In this document: positions 55,266-64,000 of the stretch, in pieces
Layout of the letters: the number at the start of each line of letters is the position of its first letter
How positions within the stretch are numbered: the stretch's first letter is position 1
DNA from: Meconema thalassinum
Taxonomy: Eukaryota; Arthropoda; Insecta; Orthoptera; Tettigoniidae
Reading direction: 5' to 3'
Length of the DNA stretch: 64,000 bases
NCBI GenBank assembly: GCA_946902985.2
Contig: OX336400.1
Coordinates: forward strand, 171,937,043 to 172,001,042
Notes under the pieces: generated by a model
Told to the model about the DNA's origin: nothing
The model's database searches: none
Seen by the model: the letters and a program-made list of their open reading frames with translations, nothing else
Program-made: the position numbers and the translations under genes

Positions 55266-55721
55266 AGGAAGAAACCGTAACAGAGTACATTAATAAATAA
55301 TAAATTCACCAGCAAATCATGACTAAAGAACTTACCTTTTCACAGAAATGTTGTCCTTCAGCTGCCAAGCGTTGTATCGTGTAAATAAATTAGCTTTCAC
55401 ACGTTGAAATTTCCTGCCTTATATTGTTCTCCAGCTCTACTAGAGAACGGGTAATTGATCTGTACACTTTGTATTTTAAATTACCCCACAATTAACATCA
55501 AACGGGCTTAGGTACGTGCTTCGATTAATGGCAGTAAACACGCAGAGAGGTACAGGAGTAGCTACATAATGTAACGATAAAACTTCCAAAGTTACTGTCT
55601 GTCAGCTAAAGGAGAATATGTTCAGCACCTTCTGTGAAAATGTAAGATCTAACCTTTAACTGGTGACGTGAGGTCATCCAGATTCCCAAGAAATAAATTA
55701 AAAAACATATGTGCTTCTTTA

Positions 55722-56057
55722 TTTGTAGCCTCCGTGGCTTAGGCGGCAGCACGCCGGCCTCTCACCGCTGGGTCTGTGGTTCAAATCCCGGTCACTCCAT
55801 GTGAGATCTGTGCTGGACAAACCGGAGGCAGACAGGTTTTTCTCCGGGTACTCCGGTTTTCCCTGTCAAAATTTCATTCCAGCAACACTCTCCACTATCA
55901 TTTCATTTCATCTGTCATTCATTTAATCATTGCCCTAGAGGAGTGCGTCAGGCCTCGGCAGCCGGCACAGTTCATATCCTCGCCGCTAGATGGGGGCTTC
56001 ATTCATTCCATTCCCTGACCCGGTCGGAGACTGGAAGCAGGCTGTGGATTTTCATTC
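55722..56057 (+). mobile_element. tRNA-derived SINE (family U), full length
   Basis: The duplication ATGTGCTTCTTTA is at 55709-55721 and 56058-56070. The tRNA-like head CTCCGTGGCTTAGGCGGCAG has box B GGTTCAAATCC. The body matches the copy at 14114-14439 and the tail is TGTGGATTTTCATT. Confidence 0.85.
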
Positions 56058-56598
56058 ATGTGCTTCTTTAATTAAATCTTGCAGGAAGCTGTTTATGTTA
56101 CAGTAGAGTCTCGTAAACTCGGCACTCAATAACCCGGCACTCCGGATTTCTCGGCCATCCTGACAGGAGAAAAAAATCGTGATTTTTGTTTTTGTGTTTC
56201 CGCACAGAGCGCTATTATATTTTCTTTCGTCTTCTCCATCAATGGATTTATCGACAGTTAAATACGACGCGAAACAAGTTAACGTACAGTACATAGTCAG
56301 AAGAGTAACGACGACCTGATAAATACGGGTACTGTACTGTAAATGCACAAAATGTTGGCAGTATGAAGTAAACAAACGGTTCTCGCGCAAAGCGTTGTAT
56401 TTATTTGGTTGCGCATTCTCCGCAATTCTGTTTCTTCGCCGTCTTCGTGACGAGACTTCAAGAAACAGGTTTCAAAGCGAAAAGCAAAAGAACATTACTT
56501 TCTTTTTTGCAAAAAAAAAGGAAATGGTAATTTTCATTAAGTGAAAAACTATTTGCCTACGGGGATTGTTTCGTAAATATACTGTACAGTGTACATAT

Positions 56599-57287
56599 TG
56601 TTACGTGCCACCCCCCTAGTGGCACTTTTGTTAACTGGATTACGGTGGGTAGGAAGCACAACACCAATTACTGCTTTAAAGAAATAATTAACTTTATTGT
56701 GGCCAGAAATATACACTACTCCACAGCAAATAGCAATTATTACCTTACTCCAGTTTCCTCAAGTCGAGAATACTTCCCCTTTCACTTGTCAACAGACCAC
56801 AGTTAATCCCTCGTAATGAGGTGGCCCCGTACGCTGGATGGAAATAGCTGCACTAGCTCTGTCACTCACTGTTTTGCAACTCACCACAATGACTTCTCTT
56901 CGCACTAAGTAAGCACACTCGCTCAAAACACAGTTCCTCTGTAGGAGTCTCACTTCCCCGCTCCACTAGGGGTTTCGCAAGTCACCACACTTCTGTCGCT
57001 CACGATAAACGCTCGCACTAGCTCGTAAAACACAACAACAACAACTGCTAGACAGGTCGCACTTATATAGCAGACCGGTGACTCAACAAATGCTTCTAGA
57101 TCCATCCAGGGTTCACGGCTTCTCGAGGTTTCCATCGCTGGTCCAGTCACGAATATTCTGGACTACCCCTTTGTCCTAGTAGCCCTGTTGCATAAGGCGC
57201 GCGCAATACAGGAGGCAGGCCACAGCCCAGCCCTGGGGCAGTTGTGACTCATGCGGCGAGCGATGACACAAACTCACAGCCGTAACA
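56599..57287 (-). mobile_element. Solo LTR, sister of 1879-2688
   Basis: TGTTACGTGCCACC...CCGTAACA with ATAT on both sides as a 4-bp target duplication. On the minus strand TATATAAG is at 57063-57070 and AATAAA at 56693-56698. It is about 120 bp shorter than the other copy. No internal retrotransposon sequence is adjacent. Confidence 0.8.
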
Positions 57288-57417
57288 ATATTATAAAAAT
57301 AATTTGTAGGCCTTGTTTTTCTAAGTTCTCTTTTATAATTTACAGTAATTGTTTTCCTTGATGTTTATACAGTACAGTAGTACAGTGTATATTTAAGTAC
57401 TGTAATTGTAATTGATG

Positions 57418-57560
57418 CCTCGCCCTCACTGCAAGTGGACGGAAGAAAGGAGAGCAGAACATTCGACAAGAATGAAGATCTACTGGCAGACAAGAAAACA
57501 AGCATTACAGTGATCATATGAGTGAAGAACATCGTGGTCCATTGATGGCCGAAACGTCTC
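57418..57560 (+). mobile_element. LINE C-terminal fragment
   Basis: CKWTEERRAEHSTRMKIYWQ, then a stop at 57511, then CGTGGTCCATTGATGGCC, like the LINE 3' end at 31342-31705. Confidence 0.6.
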
Positions 57561-57832
57561 AAAAAATGGCTTAATCGTTTTAAAAACTGTGTTTCTGTTA
57601 AAAACGAATAAATGTACTGCATTGCATTACTTTTACACCAAAACAAACAGCTTATTTCTTATTTTTAACACATTTCCCGATAACCCGGCATTTTCGCGAA
57701 CTCGGCCACCCTTCGGTCCACATTAGGCCGAGTATGCAAGACTCTACTGCGTGATCACACTTCACACCCTCGTTGATGAAAGTTTAGTGACCCTGGTTAG
57801 GTCGCCTCGTTAGGTTGAAGTTAATGTTTCTA

Positions 57833-58163
57833 TACCGGGTGAGTTAGCCGTGGTCGTTACGGCATGACTGCTGGCAGTCGCTCACATCCGGGAGGCGAGG
57901 AGGTTCGAATCCCCCCGCCGGCAACCTTGACGATGGTCTTCTGTGGTTTCCCACCTTCATTCCAGGCAAATGCCGGGGTTGGTCCCTAACTGTAGGCCAC
58001 AGCCGCTACCTTCCAACTCCTCGTCCTAACATTCCAACTTCCCTCCCCAACGGTACTTGTAGCTCACCCATTGGGTGTCCGTCTCGAAGCAGCTATAAAA
58101 CTGGCGAGACGAACATGTCCTCGGACACTCCCGGCCATAAAAGCCATACGCTAAAAAAAAATG
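57833..58163 (+). mobile_element. tRNA-derived SINE (family T), full length
   Basis: The head GTGAGTTAGCCGTGGTCGTT has box B GGTTCGAATCC. The core is GTGGTTTCCCACCTTCATTC and AGGCAAATGCCGGGG. The 3' part GGACACTCCCGGCCATAAAA and AGCCATACGC ends in an A-run. This is the parent layout of the two truncated copies at 19800 and 28836. Confidence 0.8.
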
Positions 58164-58255
58164 TTTCTATCTGCTACTTCGTTTGGCTGGCGGAAAGCGT
58201 GCGCGCCTGGAATGGCCGCTGGCCGTGCTCCAGCAAAGGAATCTCACTGTATTAA

Positions 58256-58890
58256 ATAGCATTAGAATACATTACATTGAATAACAATACGTAAATAGTA
58301 GACTAACAAGGGAAGTATCTGGTAAGACAGGTCGAAACCTATCTTGAAACTTTGTGGACGCTATCGTTGTACTATAATAGCACAACGTGCGGAAAATCAG
58401 CCGCCATATTGAACTGCAAGGCTCCGAAATCATGTGGCGAATCTCTCATATAAATCAATGGGAGGTAGCGAGTACCGTACATGTTGGAAGGGCAGCCTGA
58501 CGGCCCAGGCATTCAAGGCCAGTGGGAAGCAGCCGCACGCTCCAGCCAGCTAGGAGCGTGTTGCACTGCGTCCAGCAATAACAAGCAACAGCAATAACGA
58601 CTGCCACTTTACACCTTCTATGGTCTCCGCTAAGATAGGGCGTTATGTCCGAGTGAAATTAATATATAATCACTACAAAAACAACCTGAAGAAAATATTC
58701 TATTGAGAGAGGATATTATTTCACCATCGTTATCATTAGGGGAAGATAACTTCGCTGTTTCGCACCTTAAAACAACAATCACAACACATCTTTCTCATCT
58801 CAACCCTTCTATTTTCTATTAACAAGTTTTATTTGAAAATACAGTTTCTTGCAGTTTATGTCCCGAATATAACTCGTTTTTCTCTGTTCA
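58256..58890. other. Unassigned stretch
   Basis: W repeat copy 2 (58178-58255) precedes. AAGACAGGTCGAAACCTATC and GCCGCCATATTG suggest old repeat DNA. No gene. Confidence 0.35.
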
Positions 58891-58892
58891 AG

Positions 58893-59007
58893 GGTGACAC
58901 TTGTTTTCTCCGGACGTGGATGGTATATGCCTCTTTCCTCGTGGCGTTTAATTTATTTTTGATCACGGAAGAGCCGGGACTAATTCTGTCTTTCAGAACT
59001 TCTCATG
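58893..59007 (+). CDS. Paralogue copy 2, second transmembrane exon
   Basis: The acceptor GTTTTTCTCTGTTCAAG is nearly identical to that of the copy 1 exon at 6966. The donor is ATG|GTGAGC. The 115-bp frame begins in phase 0 and ends in phase 1, reading GDTCFLRTWMVYASFLVAFN, then LFLITEEPGLILSFRTSH. It follows in frame from GISA at 54715. W9 aligns with W9 of the copy 1 exon. The next exon should start with two bases of a split codon, as the copy 1 last exon does; none was found before 64000. Confidence 0.5.
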
Positions 59008-59009
59008 GT

Positions 59010-60050
59010 GAGCAGCAAATTTCCTAAGCTTTCTGAAATACTTAGTAATCTAACACAGGTCATTATCTGATAGAGCAGATAACATCAATGTAGAGTTCTT
59101 CCTACCGCTTGCCCTTATAACACCAGTACTGGACTCTTACCGCTAAAAGAGCTAGATACCATATAGAGCTGTTCCTAATGGTTGACCATATAATATTAAA
59201 CGGAGATGGTCACATTGGGAATGAGAGCCTTCATTCCCGCTGAAAACATAGACATTTGGCAACCACGCTCTGCTACCAGAGTTCGACCACCAAGGATGAT
59301 GGTCTAATTGGGGAAGACAGCATTATTCTACACTGGAACCAACGAAAGGTGGCAACTGTGCAGGATAATCAGTAACTCGGCAACCACTCCTTGTAAACGT
59401 GCGAGCCCCCGTGGATCAAATAAGTTCGGGTCACAGAGTGTCGAGGTGTCTGACGTACAGTATATACAATGAAATGTGAAATTATAACTCAATATTTGAC
59501 TGATCGTGACAACCAAATTTTATTTTCTAAAGGAAGAACAAAAATAGAACGTAGATGAGGGGGGCGGGGGAACAAAGCTAGAGGGAGTGAACCCATTTAC
59601 ATCGCAAGGGTGGGGATTTTAATTTAAGTGGCAGCTCATCGAAATCAATTAGTTAATTGCAACCCTTATATGTAATTGTCGTCAAGTCAGAAATAAAACC
59701 TGTCAACTCAACTGCAAACAGAAGTTAAGATCATAATAATACGATTTCGAAAATTTATCCAACCATAAGGAGCACATAGTGACCACTTATTCATAGCTGT
59801 CATAAACACAATACTGTACTTTTAAAAGAAAATTAAATAGCATTGGACCGGTATTACCAAACTCTTTGGGGCAAGGACGCAAAATCAAATTAAATTTACA
59901 TTTTGAAAGGGTTATAAAATTGCCCTGAAGGCAGAATAAATGGATGAGTAATCCAGATTTAACTGGACGCCAAATACAAATTAATTCAAAGAAACAAGCA
60001 GACAAGGTGTCATCACGTTTTAATTGTTATATTGTATTTTCATATTTCAG
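59010..60050. other. Unassigned stretch
   Basis: Intron-like, AT-rich, with a short G-run near 59560. No exon, RNA gene or repeat family recognised. Confidence 0.4.
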
Positions 60051-60054
60051 AGCT

Positions 60055-60246
60055 GAAACGGGGTGCACTCAGCCCCGTGAGTTAAAACTTAGAGGAGGAA
60101 GGTTTGATTCCTACAGCAGCCATCCTGTAGGTGGTTATCCGTGGTTTCCCCACTTCTACTGCAGGCAAATGCCAGGATGGTACCTAACTTAAAGCCACAG
60201 CCGCCTCCTACCCAAATCCTACCTGCGTTCTGTCCTACGTTTCCCA
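60055..60246 (+). mobile_element. SINE family T, diverged copy
   Basis: CCCGTGAGTTAAAACTTAGA, box B-like GGTTTGATTCC, GTGGTTTCCCCACTTCTACT and GGCAAATGCCAGGATGG match the T core. The 3' half is cut off by the Harbinger terminus. Confidence 0.6.
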
Positions 60247-60249
60247 TTA

Positions 60250-61860
60250 GGGCCCTTACGCACGAGCGTTTTTCTGTCGACTACAAATACACTTCTCGGT
60301 CACTGCCCCGTCCACTTCTGTAGGTCAGTATGGCCACATTTGATGGCTAGGCCAGTGTCAAAATGTGGTCCAGCTAGCTTCACCGCGGATGGAGTAAAAC
60401 TGTATAATAGTGCTTAATAATGTCGTTTGGCAAGTGGAACTTCCGTCATTCACAGTATGGATTCTGAAGAGAAGGCTGTACTTATTTTGCTCATGCGAAG
60501 ACTCAAAATATAAGAAGGAAAACGCGAAGAACGTGGATACATCCAATTGTAGAAGTACGGCAACACTTTGGGCAGTCCCATTTTTAGCCTACTTTTCACA
60601 TTTTGCAAAAATGAGGAAAAAGTAGACTTATGAGATCGGGCAAATGTGTGACTGTCTGTCTGTCCTTCTGTCTGTCTGTCTCCTAAATGGCTGCAGCAAT
60701 CGAAGCAAAATTTGGTAGGAGTAAAGATCTATACCTGAATATCTCAAGGCCATATTTGAAAATGATGTCAGTGCTACCAACTGCTGAAAATTCGCAATTG
60801 AAATTTGTGCTCCATGTTGGATATCTTGGAAGGTATGAATGGGAGCTATTTCAAAATTGGCACACGTATAGATAATAATATTGCAGTTTAATTTCCATGA
60901 GGCCATACATGGCAGTGTTGCCAAAATGATTATAAGCCCGCTGATAAGTCCAAATGTTAAATGCATATAACTTCTACACTCTCAATTGGATTTTAAACAA
61001 ATTTCGTGTGTGGTATGTGAACCATAACAGATATGACTATGCCGATTCTAAAGAGTAACCAGGGCTGCTAACTGTTAATAAATACTCGCTCTATTTTTGT
61101 TACCCTAATATCAATATATCAGAAAGTATGCACGCCAATAGCTCTAAACGTTGCACACGTATAGTACCTGGCATTCTAGATTAATTTGGAGTAACTAATA
61201 TACGTCAGTGCTGCCAGCATGATTCTAAGCCTGCTGATAGATCCAATTTTAAAATGCATGTAACTTCTATACTAACTAATGGATTTCATTCAAAATTGAC
61301 ACAATTGCTCATATTATTTCAGATTATTTCTGACCAATACATGTATGTCATTGTTGCCAACATGATTTTACGCGCGCTGTTAGATCCAATGTTTAACTGC
61401 ATGTAACGTCCATGCTATCCATTGGACTTCAACCAAATTTTGTATTCTGTACCTTAAGAGATGGAACTAAGAATATATTCAGTCACCAGGGCTGCCAACT
61501 GTAGTTCTCTATTAGGCTACATTATGCCAGGTATACAGTATTTCGAACTAATTAGAAATTTCCATATTACCAACTTAATTTCGTCATTATTCTAGATAGA
61601 TCCATATAGATTCATCATTGGTATGAATCTTAAATTTTAAGAAAAGTAGGCTCTTTAGTTCGTCACGGAACTTCTTGTTTATATCATGAACTTTGTAATT
61701 ACCCGGATAAGTATTTCAAGTTCTTCTGAATGTCTATTTTTTTTTCTATGAGCTACTACAGGAAATTAAACCAAATTATTTCAAGGACAGATACTGTGAT
61801 GAGGAAGGCCATATCGACAAAAGAAAGACGGCTTCATCTGGTTGACATGTCGCCCGTGTG
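60250..61860 (+). mobile_element. PIF/Harbinger element remnant, split by HINE-A
   Basis: It begins GGGCCCTTACGCACGAGCG after TTA, the trinucleotide target of this superfamily. Coding from 60459 reads MDSEEKAVLILLMRRLK, then in the next frame RRKTRRTWIHPIVEVRQHFG, the N-terminus of a Harbinger nuclease. After HINE-A (60583-61678) it continues NYPDKYFKFF, then DTVMRKAISTKERRL near 61790-61840. Frameshifts and stops are present. The nuclease core and right end are missing. Confidence 0.65.
60583..61678 (+). mobile_element. HINE-A copy 9
   Basis: Complete ends (AGCCTACTTTTC at 60586; GAACTTCTTGTT at 61678). It interrupts the Harbinger gene between QSHF and the following block, at a T-run. Confidence 0.8.
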
Positions 61861-61975
61861 AAAAGGAAAGCACTGCAGTCGGGAAGTAATCAGTGGACGG
61901 TGTCGTGCCGGATGCGACCCGTGCCACAAGCGACCCAAGCACTGATGTATCGGTGGAATCTGGGAATGTCTAACT

Positions 61976-63188
61976 CAGGGGTTCCCAACCTGGGGGGCGC
62001 GCCCCCCTAGGGGAGCGTAGGGATTTATCAAGGGGGGGGGGGGGGGGCGAGAAGTGATTTCCGAATTTTAAGTTTTTTAATTCGAATATTACAATTTTGT
62101 AAAATAAACATTTTTCGAATCTCTCCAAGTGATTGTCGCACCAAGTCAACCGTTCAAAAGCACTGGTAATTGCCAACTGTCGGCACAAACCTCAGCTTAG
62201 CCGCGAGGTTGGAGGTGAGATAAGGAATTTGCTGTGTTTTAAGGAGCAAAATCATGCCAATTTTATGGTCTCGTTGACATATATTTGTGATTTCTTTGAA
62301 GCTTTGTACAGTTTGAACTTAAAGCTCCAAGGAAAAAACTCCAATATTATGCATTCCTGAAAAAAAAATACAGTTATGGAAACGCCAGCTTCAATTGAAC
62401 AACTTCTCATCCTTTCACCGCCTTAATGAAATTTTGCCGGAAAATGAACGTGTTCGTAATAAACTTAGGTGCAAATTCAGTCACATTTGGATTCCCTGGC
62501 ACAAGAATTCAACTTCTAATTTCCTGATATCTCGTCGGAAGAATGGTCCTGGATGTTAACAAGAAATTTGTTTAACATTGACATTGAAGCACTGCCAGCA
62601 CAGCTTCAAGAAGAAGCCATAGATATGAAGTATGAATCAAAGCTAAAAGATGATTCTAAAATATTAGGACTGGGTGACTTTTGGGTAAACTGTCTTGCAG
62701 TGTATCCTGTAATAGCCCAATTTGCATTGCTTGTCATCGTTCCATTTTCAAAGACATATTTATGTGAGTTGGGAATTTCAACGCTGACAAGTGAGTGTCA
62801 TAGAAACACAGCAGCACTGCCGGCTTGATGTTGCAAGTGATCTCCGCTGTGCTCTGTCAGATATCAAACCAAACATAGGCCTACCGAATCTTACCAAGAG
62901 AAACCAGTGTCAACCCTCTCACTGACATTTGTTGACTAATTTAAGGATTTGTTGTAAAAGTGTGTTCTTTGTTCTGCTAAAATAAAGTTAGTATGTAATA
63001 GATAGGCCTATTCCATTATGTAGTGTTATTAGGTTAGGTCTATATCCTCCGCGTCAATCGAAGAGGTTATAGAAGCGATGAGTGGTGGGAAGGGGGAGAG
63101 GAGGGGGGAGGGAGAAGGAGGAGGTGGGCGCGACGAACTCCCGTATCTAAAAAGGGGGGCGTCAGCTGACAAAGGTTGGGAACTACTG
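61976..63188 (+). mobile_element. hAT element (ZBED5/Buster-like) remnant
   Basis: CAGGGGTTCCCAACC at the left and, reversed, CAGTAGTTCCCAACC at the right. Flanks GTCTAACT and CTCTAACA share TCTAAC. GGGGGGCGCGCCCCCC and a G16 run (62032-62047) lie inside the left end and GGGGGGCGTCAGCTGAC near the right. Confidence 0.75.
62133..62925 (+). pseudogene. hAT transposase C-terminal half, several frameshifts
   Basis: Pieces in successive frames: FFEALYSLNLKLQGKNSNIM, then QLWKRQLQLNNFSSFHRLNE, then WMLTRNLFNIDIEALPAQLQ, EEAIDMKY, GDFWVNCLAVYPVIAQFALL, YLCELGISTLTS. A final frame gives LDVASDLRCALSDIKPNI and a stop at 62923. This is the ZBED5-like hAT transposase end, including the C-terminal dimerisation part. 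About half the protein is missing at the N-terminus. Confidence 0.75.
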
Positions 63189-63778
63189 CTCTAACACATC
63201 TGTCTCTGCTAAAATTCCACTTGAATTAGGTTAGGCGCCGTAAAAATTGAAGAGCTTATTTCCAAAGTGACGTAAATCCAAAATTGACGGTTTTTCAGTT
63301 TTTGTATTTCTTTTATAAGCGGGTTTATAAGTTCCCTCAACGTACAGCAAAGGTTTTAAGTCGCAATATGTCGCGTATCCCATATTAACAGAGATCTAAG
63401 TTTATTTGCAAAGTGATGTAACTCCAACGGGTATTTATTTCCAATGTGTCTTACATCCATGTTGACCAATCCAATGGCTCTCTAGACATCACGTGACAAA
63501 TCAAGGCAATGGCTGCTAACTTTGAAGAATACGTAGAGCATCAGTTTGTGTTTGTTGTGTTTACACCATTGAAATGTTCATAAATGCCACTCAAAGCGGA
63601 TGTCAATATATGATTTATTTCCACAACGCCCTAACTCCAACTTACAGGAGACGATTACCACAATTCCCAATGATAGGAGATGTTTAAAACACAGTGTCAG
63701 GATGTGCATATTAGTAATGAATGAAATTACATTATATTCATAATCATATCTGAATTTAATTAGCCTATACGAAGAAAC
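63189..63778. other. Unassigned stretch with a repeated short motif
   Basis: TTATTTCCAAAGTGACGTAA (63257), TTATTTGCAAAGTGATGTAA (63399), TTATTTCCAATGTG (63436) and TTATTTCCACAACG (63611) are related words spaced irregularly. No gene. Confidence 0.4.
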
Positions 63779-64000
63779 AACAAGAAGTTCCGTGACGAAC
63801 TAAAGAGCCTACTTTTCATGCCAATGATTATTCTACAGTATATGAACCAATCTAGAATAATGACGAAATTAAATTGGTAATATCAAAATGTCTGATTAGT
63901 TCGAAATACTGTATACCTGGCATAATGTAGCCTAATAGAGAACTACAGTTGGCAGCCCTGGTGACTGAATATATTCTTAGTTCCATCTATTAAGGTACAG
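63779..64000 (-). mobile_element. HINE-A copy 10 (reverse), cut by the window end
   Basis: ACAAGAAGTTCCGTGACGAA, AGAGCCTACTTTTC and GTATACCTGGCATAATGTAG: the 3' end of HINE-A, continuing beyond 64000. Confidence 0.8.

Larger units (their letters stand above)
56101..57749 (+). mobile_element. pogo-like element (decayed) carrying a solo LTR
   Basis: CAGTAGAGTCTCGTAAACTC and, reversed, CAGTAGAGTCTTGCATACTC form the termini; CCCGGCA motifs lie inside both ends. The left flank is TA and the right flank CG. No transposase is recognisable. A solo LTR (56599-57287) and a small LINE piece (57418-57560) are inserted. Confidence 0.65.

Noticed and set aside
54953..55300. Cysteine-rich frame that could be a secreted peptide (CC...C...C...C)
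   Set aside because: It starts from a non-ATG codon, runs through repeat W (55185-55265), and its frame does not join the exon at 54630 in phase.
61734..61856. Open segment after a T-rich tract, first considered as the last exon of copy 2
   Set aside because: Its alternate-frame reading DTVMRKAISTKERRL and the preceding NYPDKYFKFF are Harbinger transposase, and the phase does not fit the exon ending at 59007.

Overview
This is eukaryotic, almost certainly insect, genomic DNA. It has spliced coding exons, no bacterial-style operons, and a very dense and deeply nested load of transposable elements (TEs). Large introns, abundant tRNA-derived SINEs, (AAT)n- or (AAG)n-tailed LINEs and Helentron-like elements suggest a large-genome insect such as an orthopteran or another polyneopteran. 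That placement is inference from general appearance, not from a database match.

Host gene signal is sparse but coherent. On the plus strand there are five well-spliced coding exons of what look like two neighbouring paralogues of a small multi-pass membrane protein. Copy 1 has a transmembrane exon at 6966-7089 and a last exon at 18871-19527. The last exon encodes another membrane segment followed by a tail of 15-16-residue repeats, and it carries a one-base frameshift. Copy 2 has exons at 49661-49748, 54630-54715 and 58893-59007. Splice phases agree across every junction. The acceptors of the two equivalent exons (6966 and 58893) are nearly identical, and a tryptophan sits at the same position in both. 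The remaining exons were not found and may lie outside the window.

The rest is mobile DNA. The dominant family is a Helentron-like (HINE-type) repeat in two subfamilies. HINE-A has ten copies: 2720-6925, 14602-17460, 22226-23633, 24531-26071, 34567-36321, 46915-48331, 52239-54600, 52259-53233, 60583-61678 and from 63779. HINE-B has four: 3584-6436, 15946-17434, 49976-51501 and 52083-52238. They have matching subterminal inverted repeats, a 3' hairpin, a 5' microsatellite and internal long-period repeats. They insert into T-rich sites and often into each other.

Region by region: 0-7 kb holds LINE tails, a solo LTR and a HINE nest enclosing a transposon with a THAP-domain exon. 7-13 kb holds two copies of a dimeric retroposon, a tandem repeat and old repeats. 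13-18.5 kb holds a LINE, a SINE, nested HINEs and a degraded palindromic element. 18.8-19.7 kb is the copy 1 last exon. 20-26 kb holds retroposon tails, two HINE-A copies and a 30-bp minisatellite. 26-33 kb holds a LINE fragment, a 550-bp palindrome, mariner remains, one structurally intact Tc1-like element (transposase 29356-30381, the only full-length transposase in the window) and a deleted mariner. 33-38 kb holds a LINE split by a HINE and a second THAP-like fragment. 38.8-41.6 kb holds two hAT elements. 42-45 kb holds a foldback element with a DUF4817-like reading frame, a LINE and a pogo-like element. 46-54.6 kb holds LINE and HINE copies and a TIR element. 55.7-63.2 kb holds SINEs, a pogo-like element carrying a solo LTR, a Harbinger gene split by a HINE, and a hAT element.
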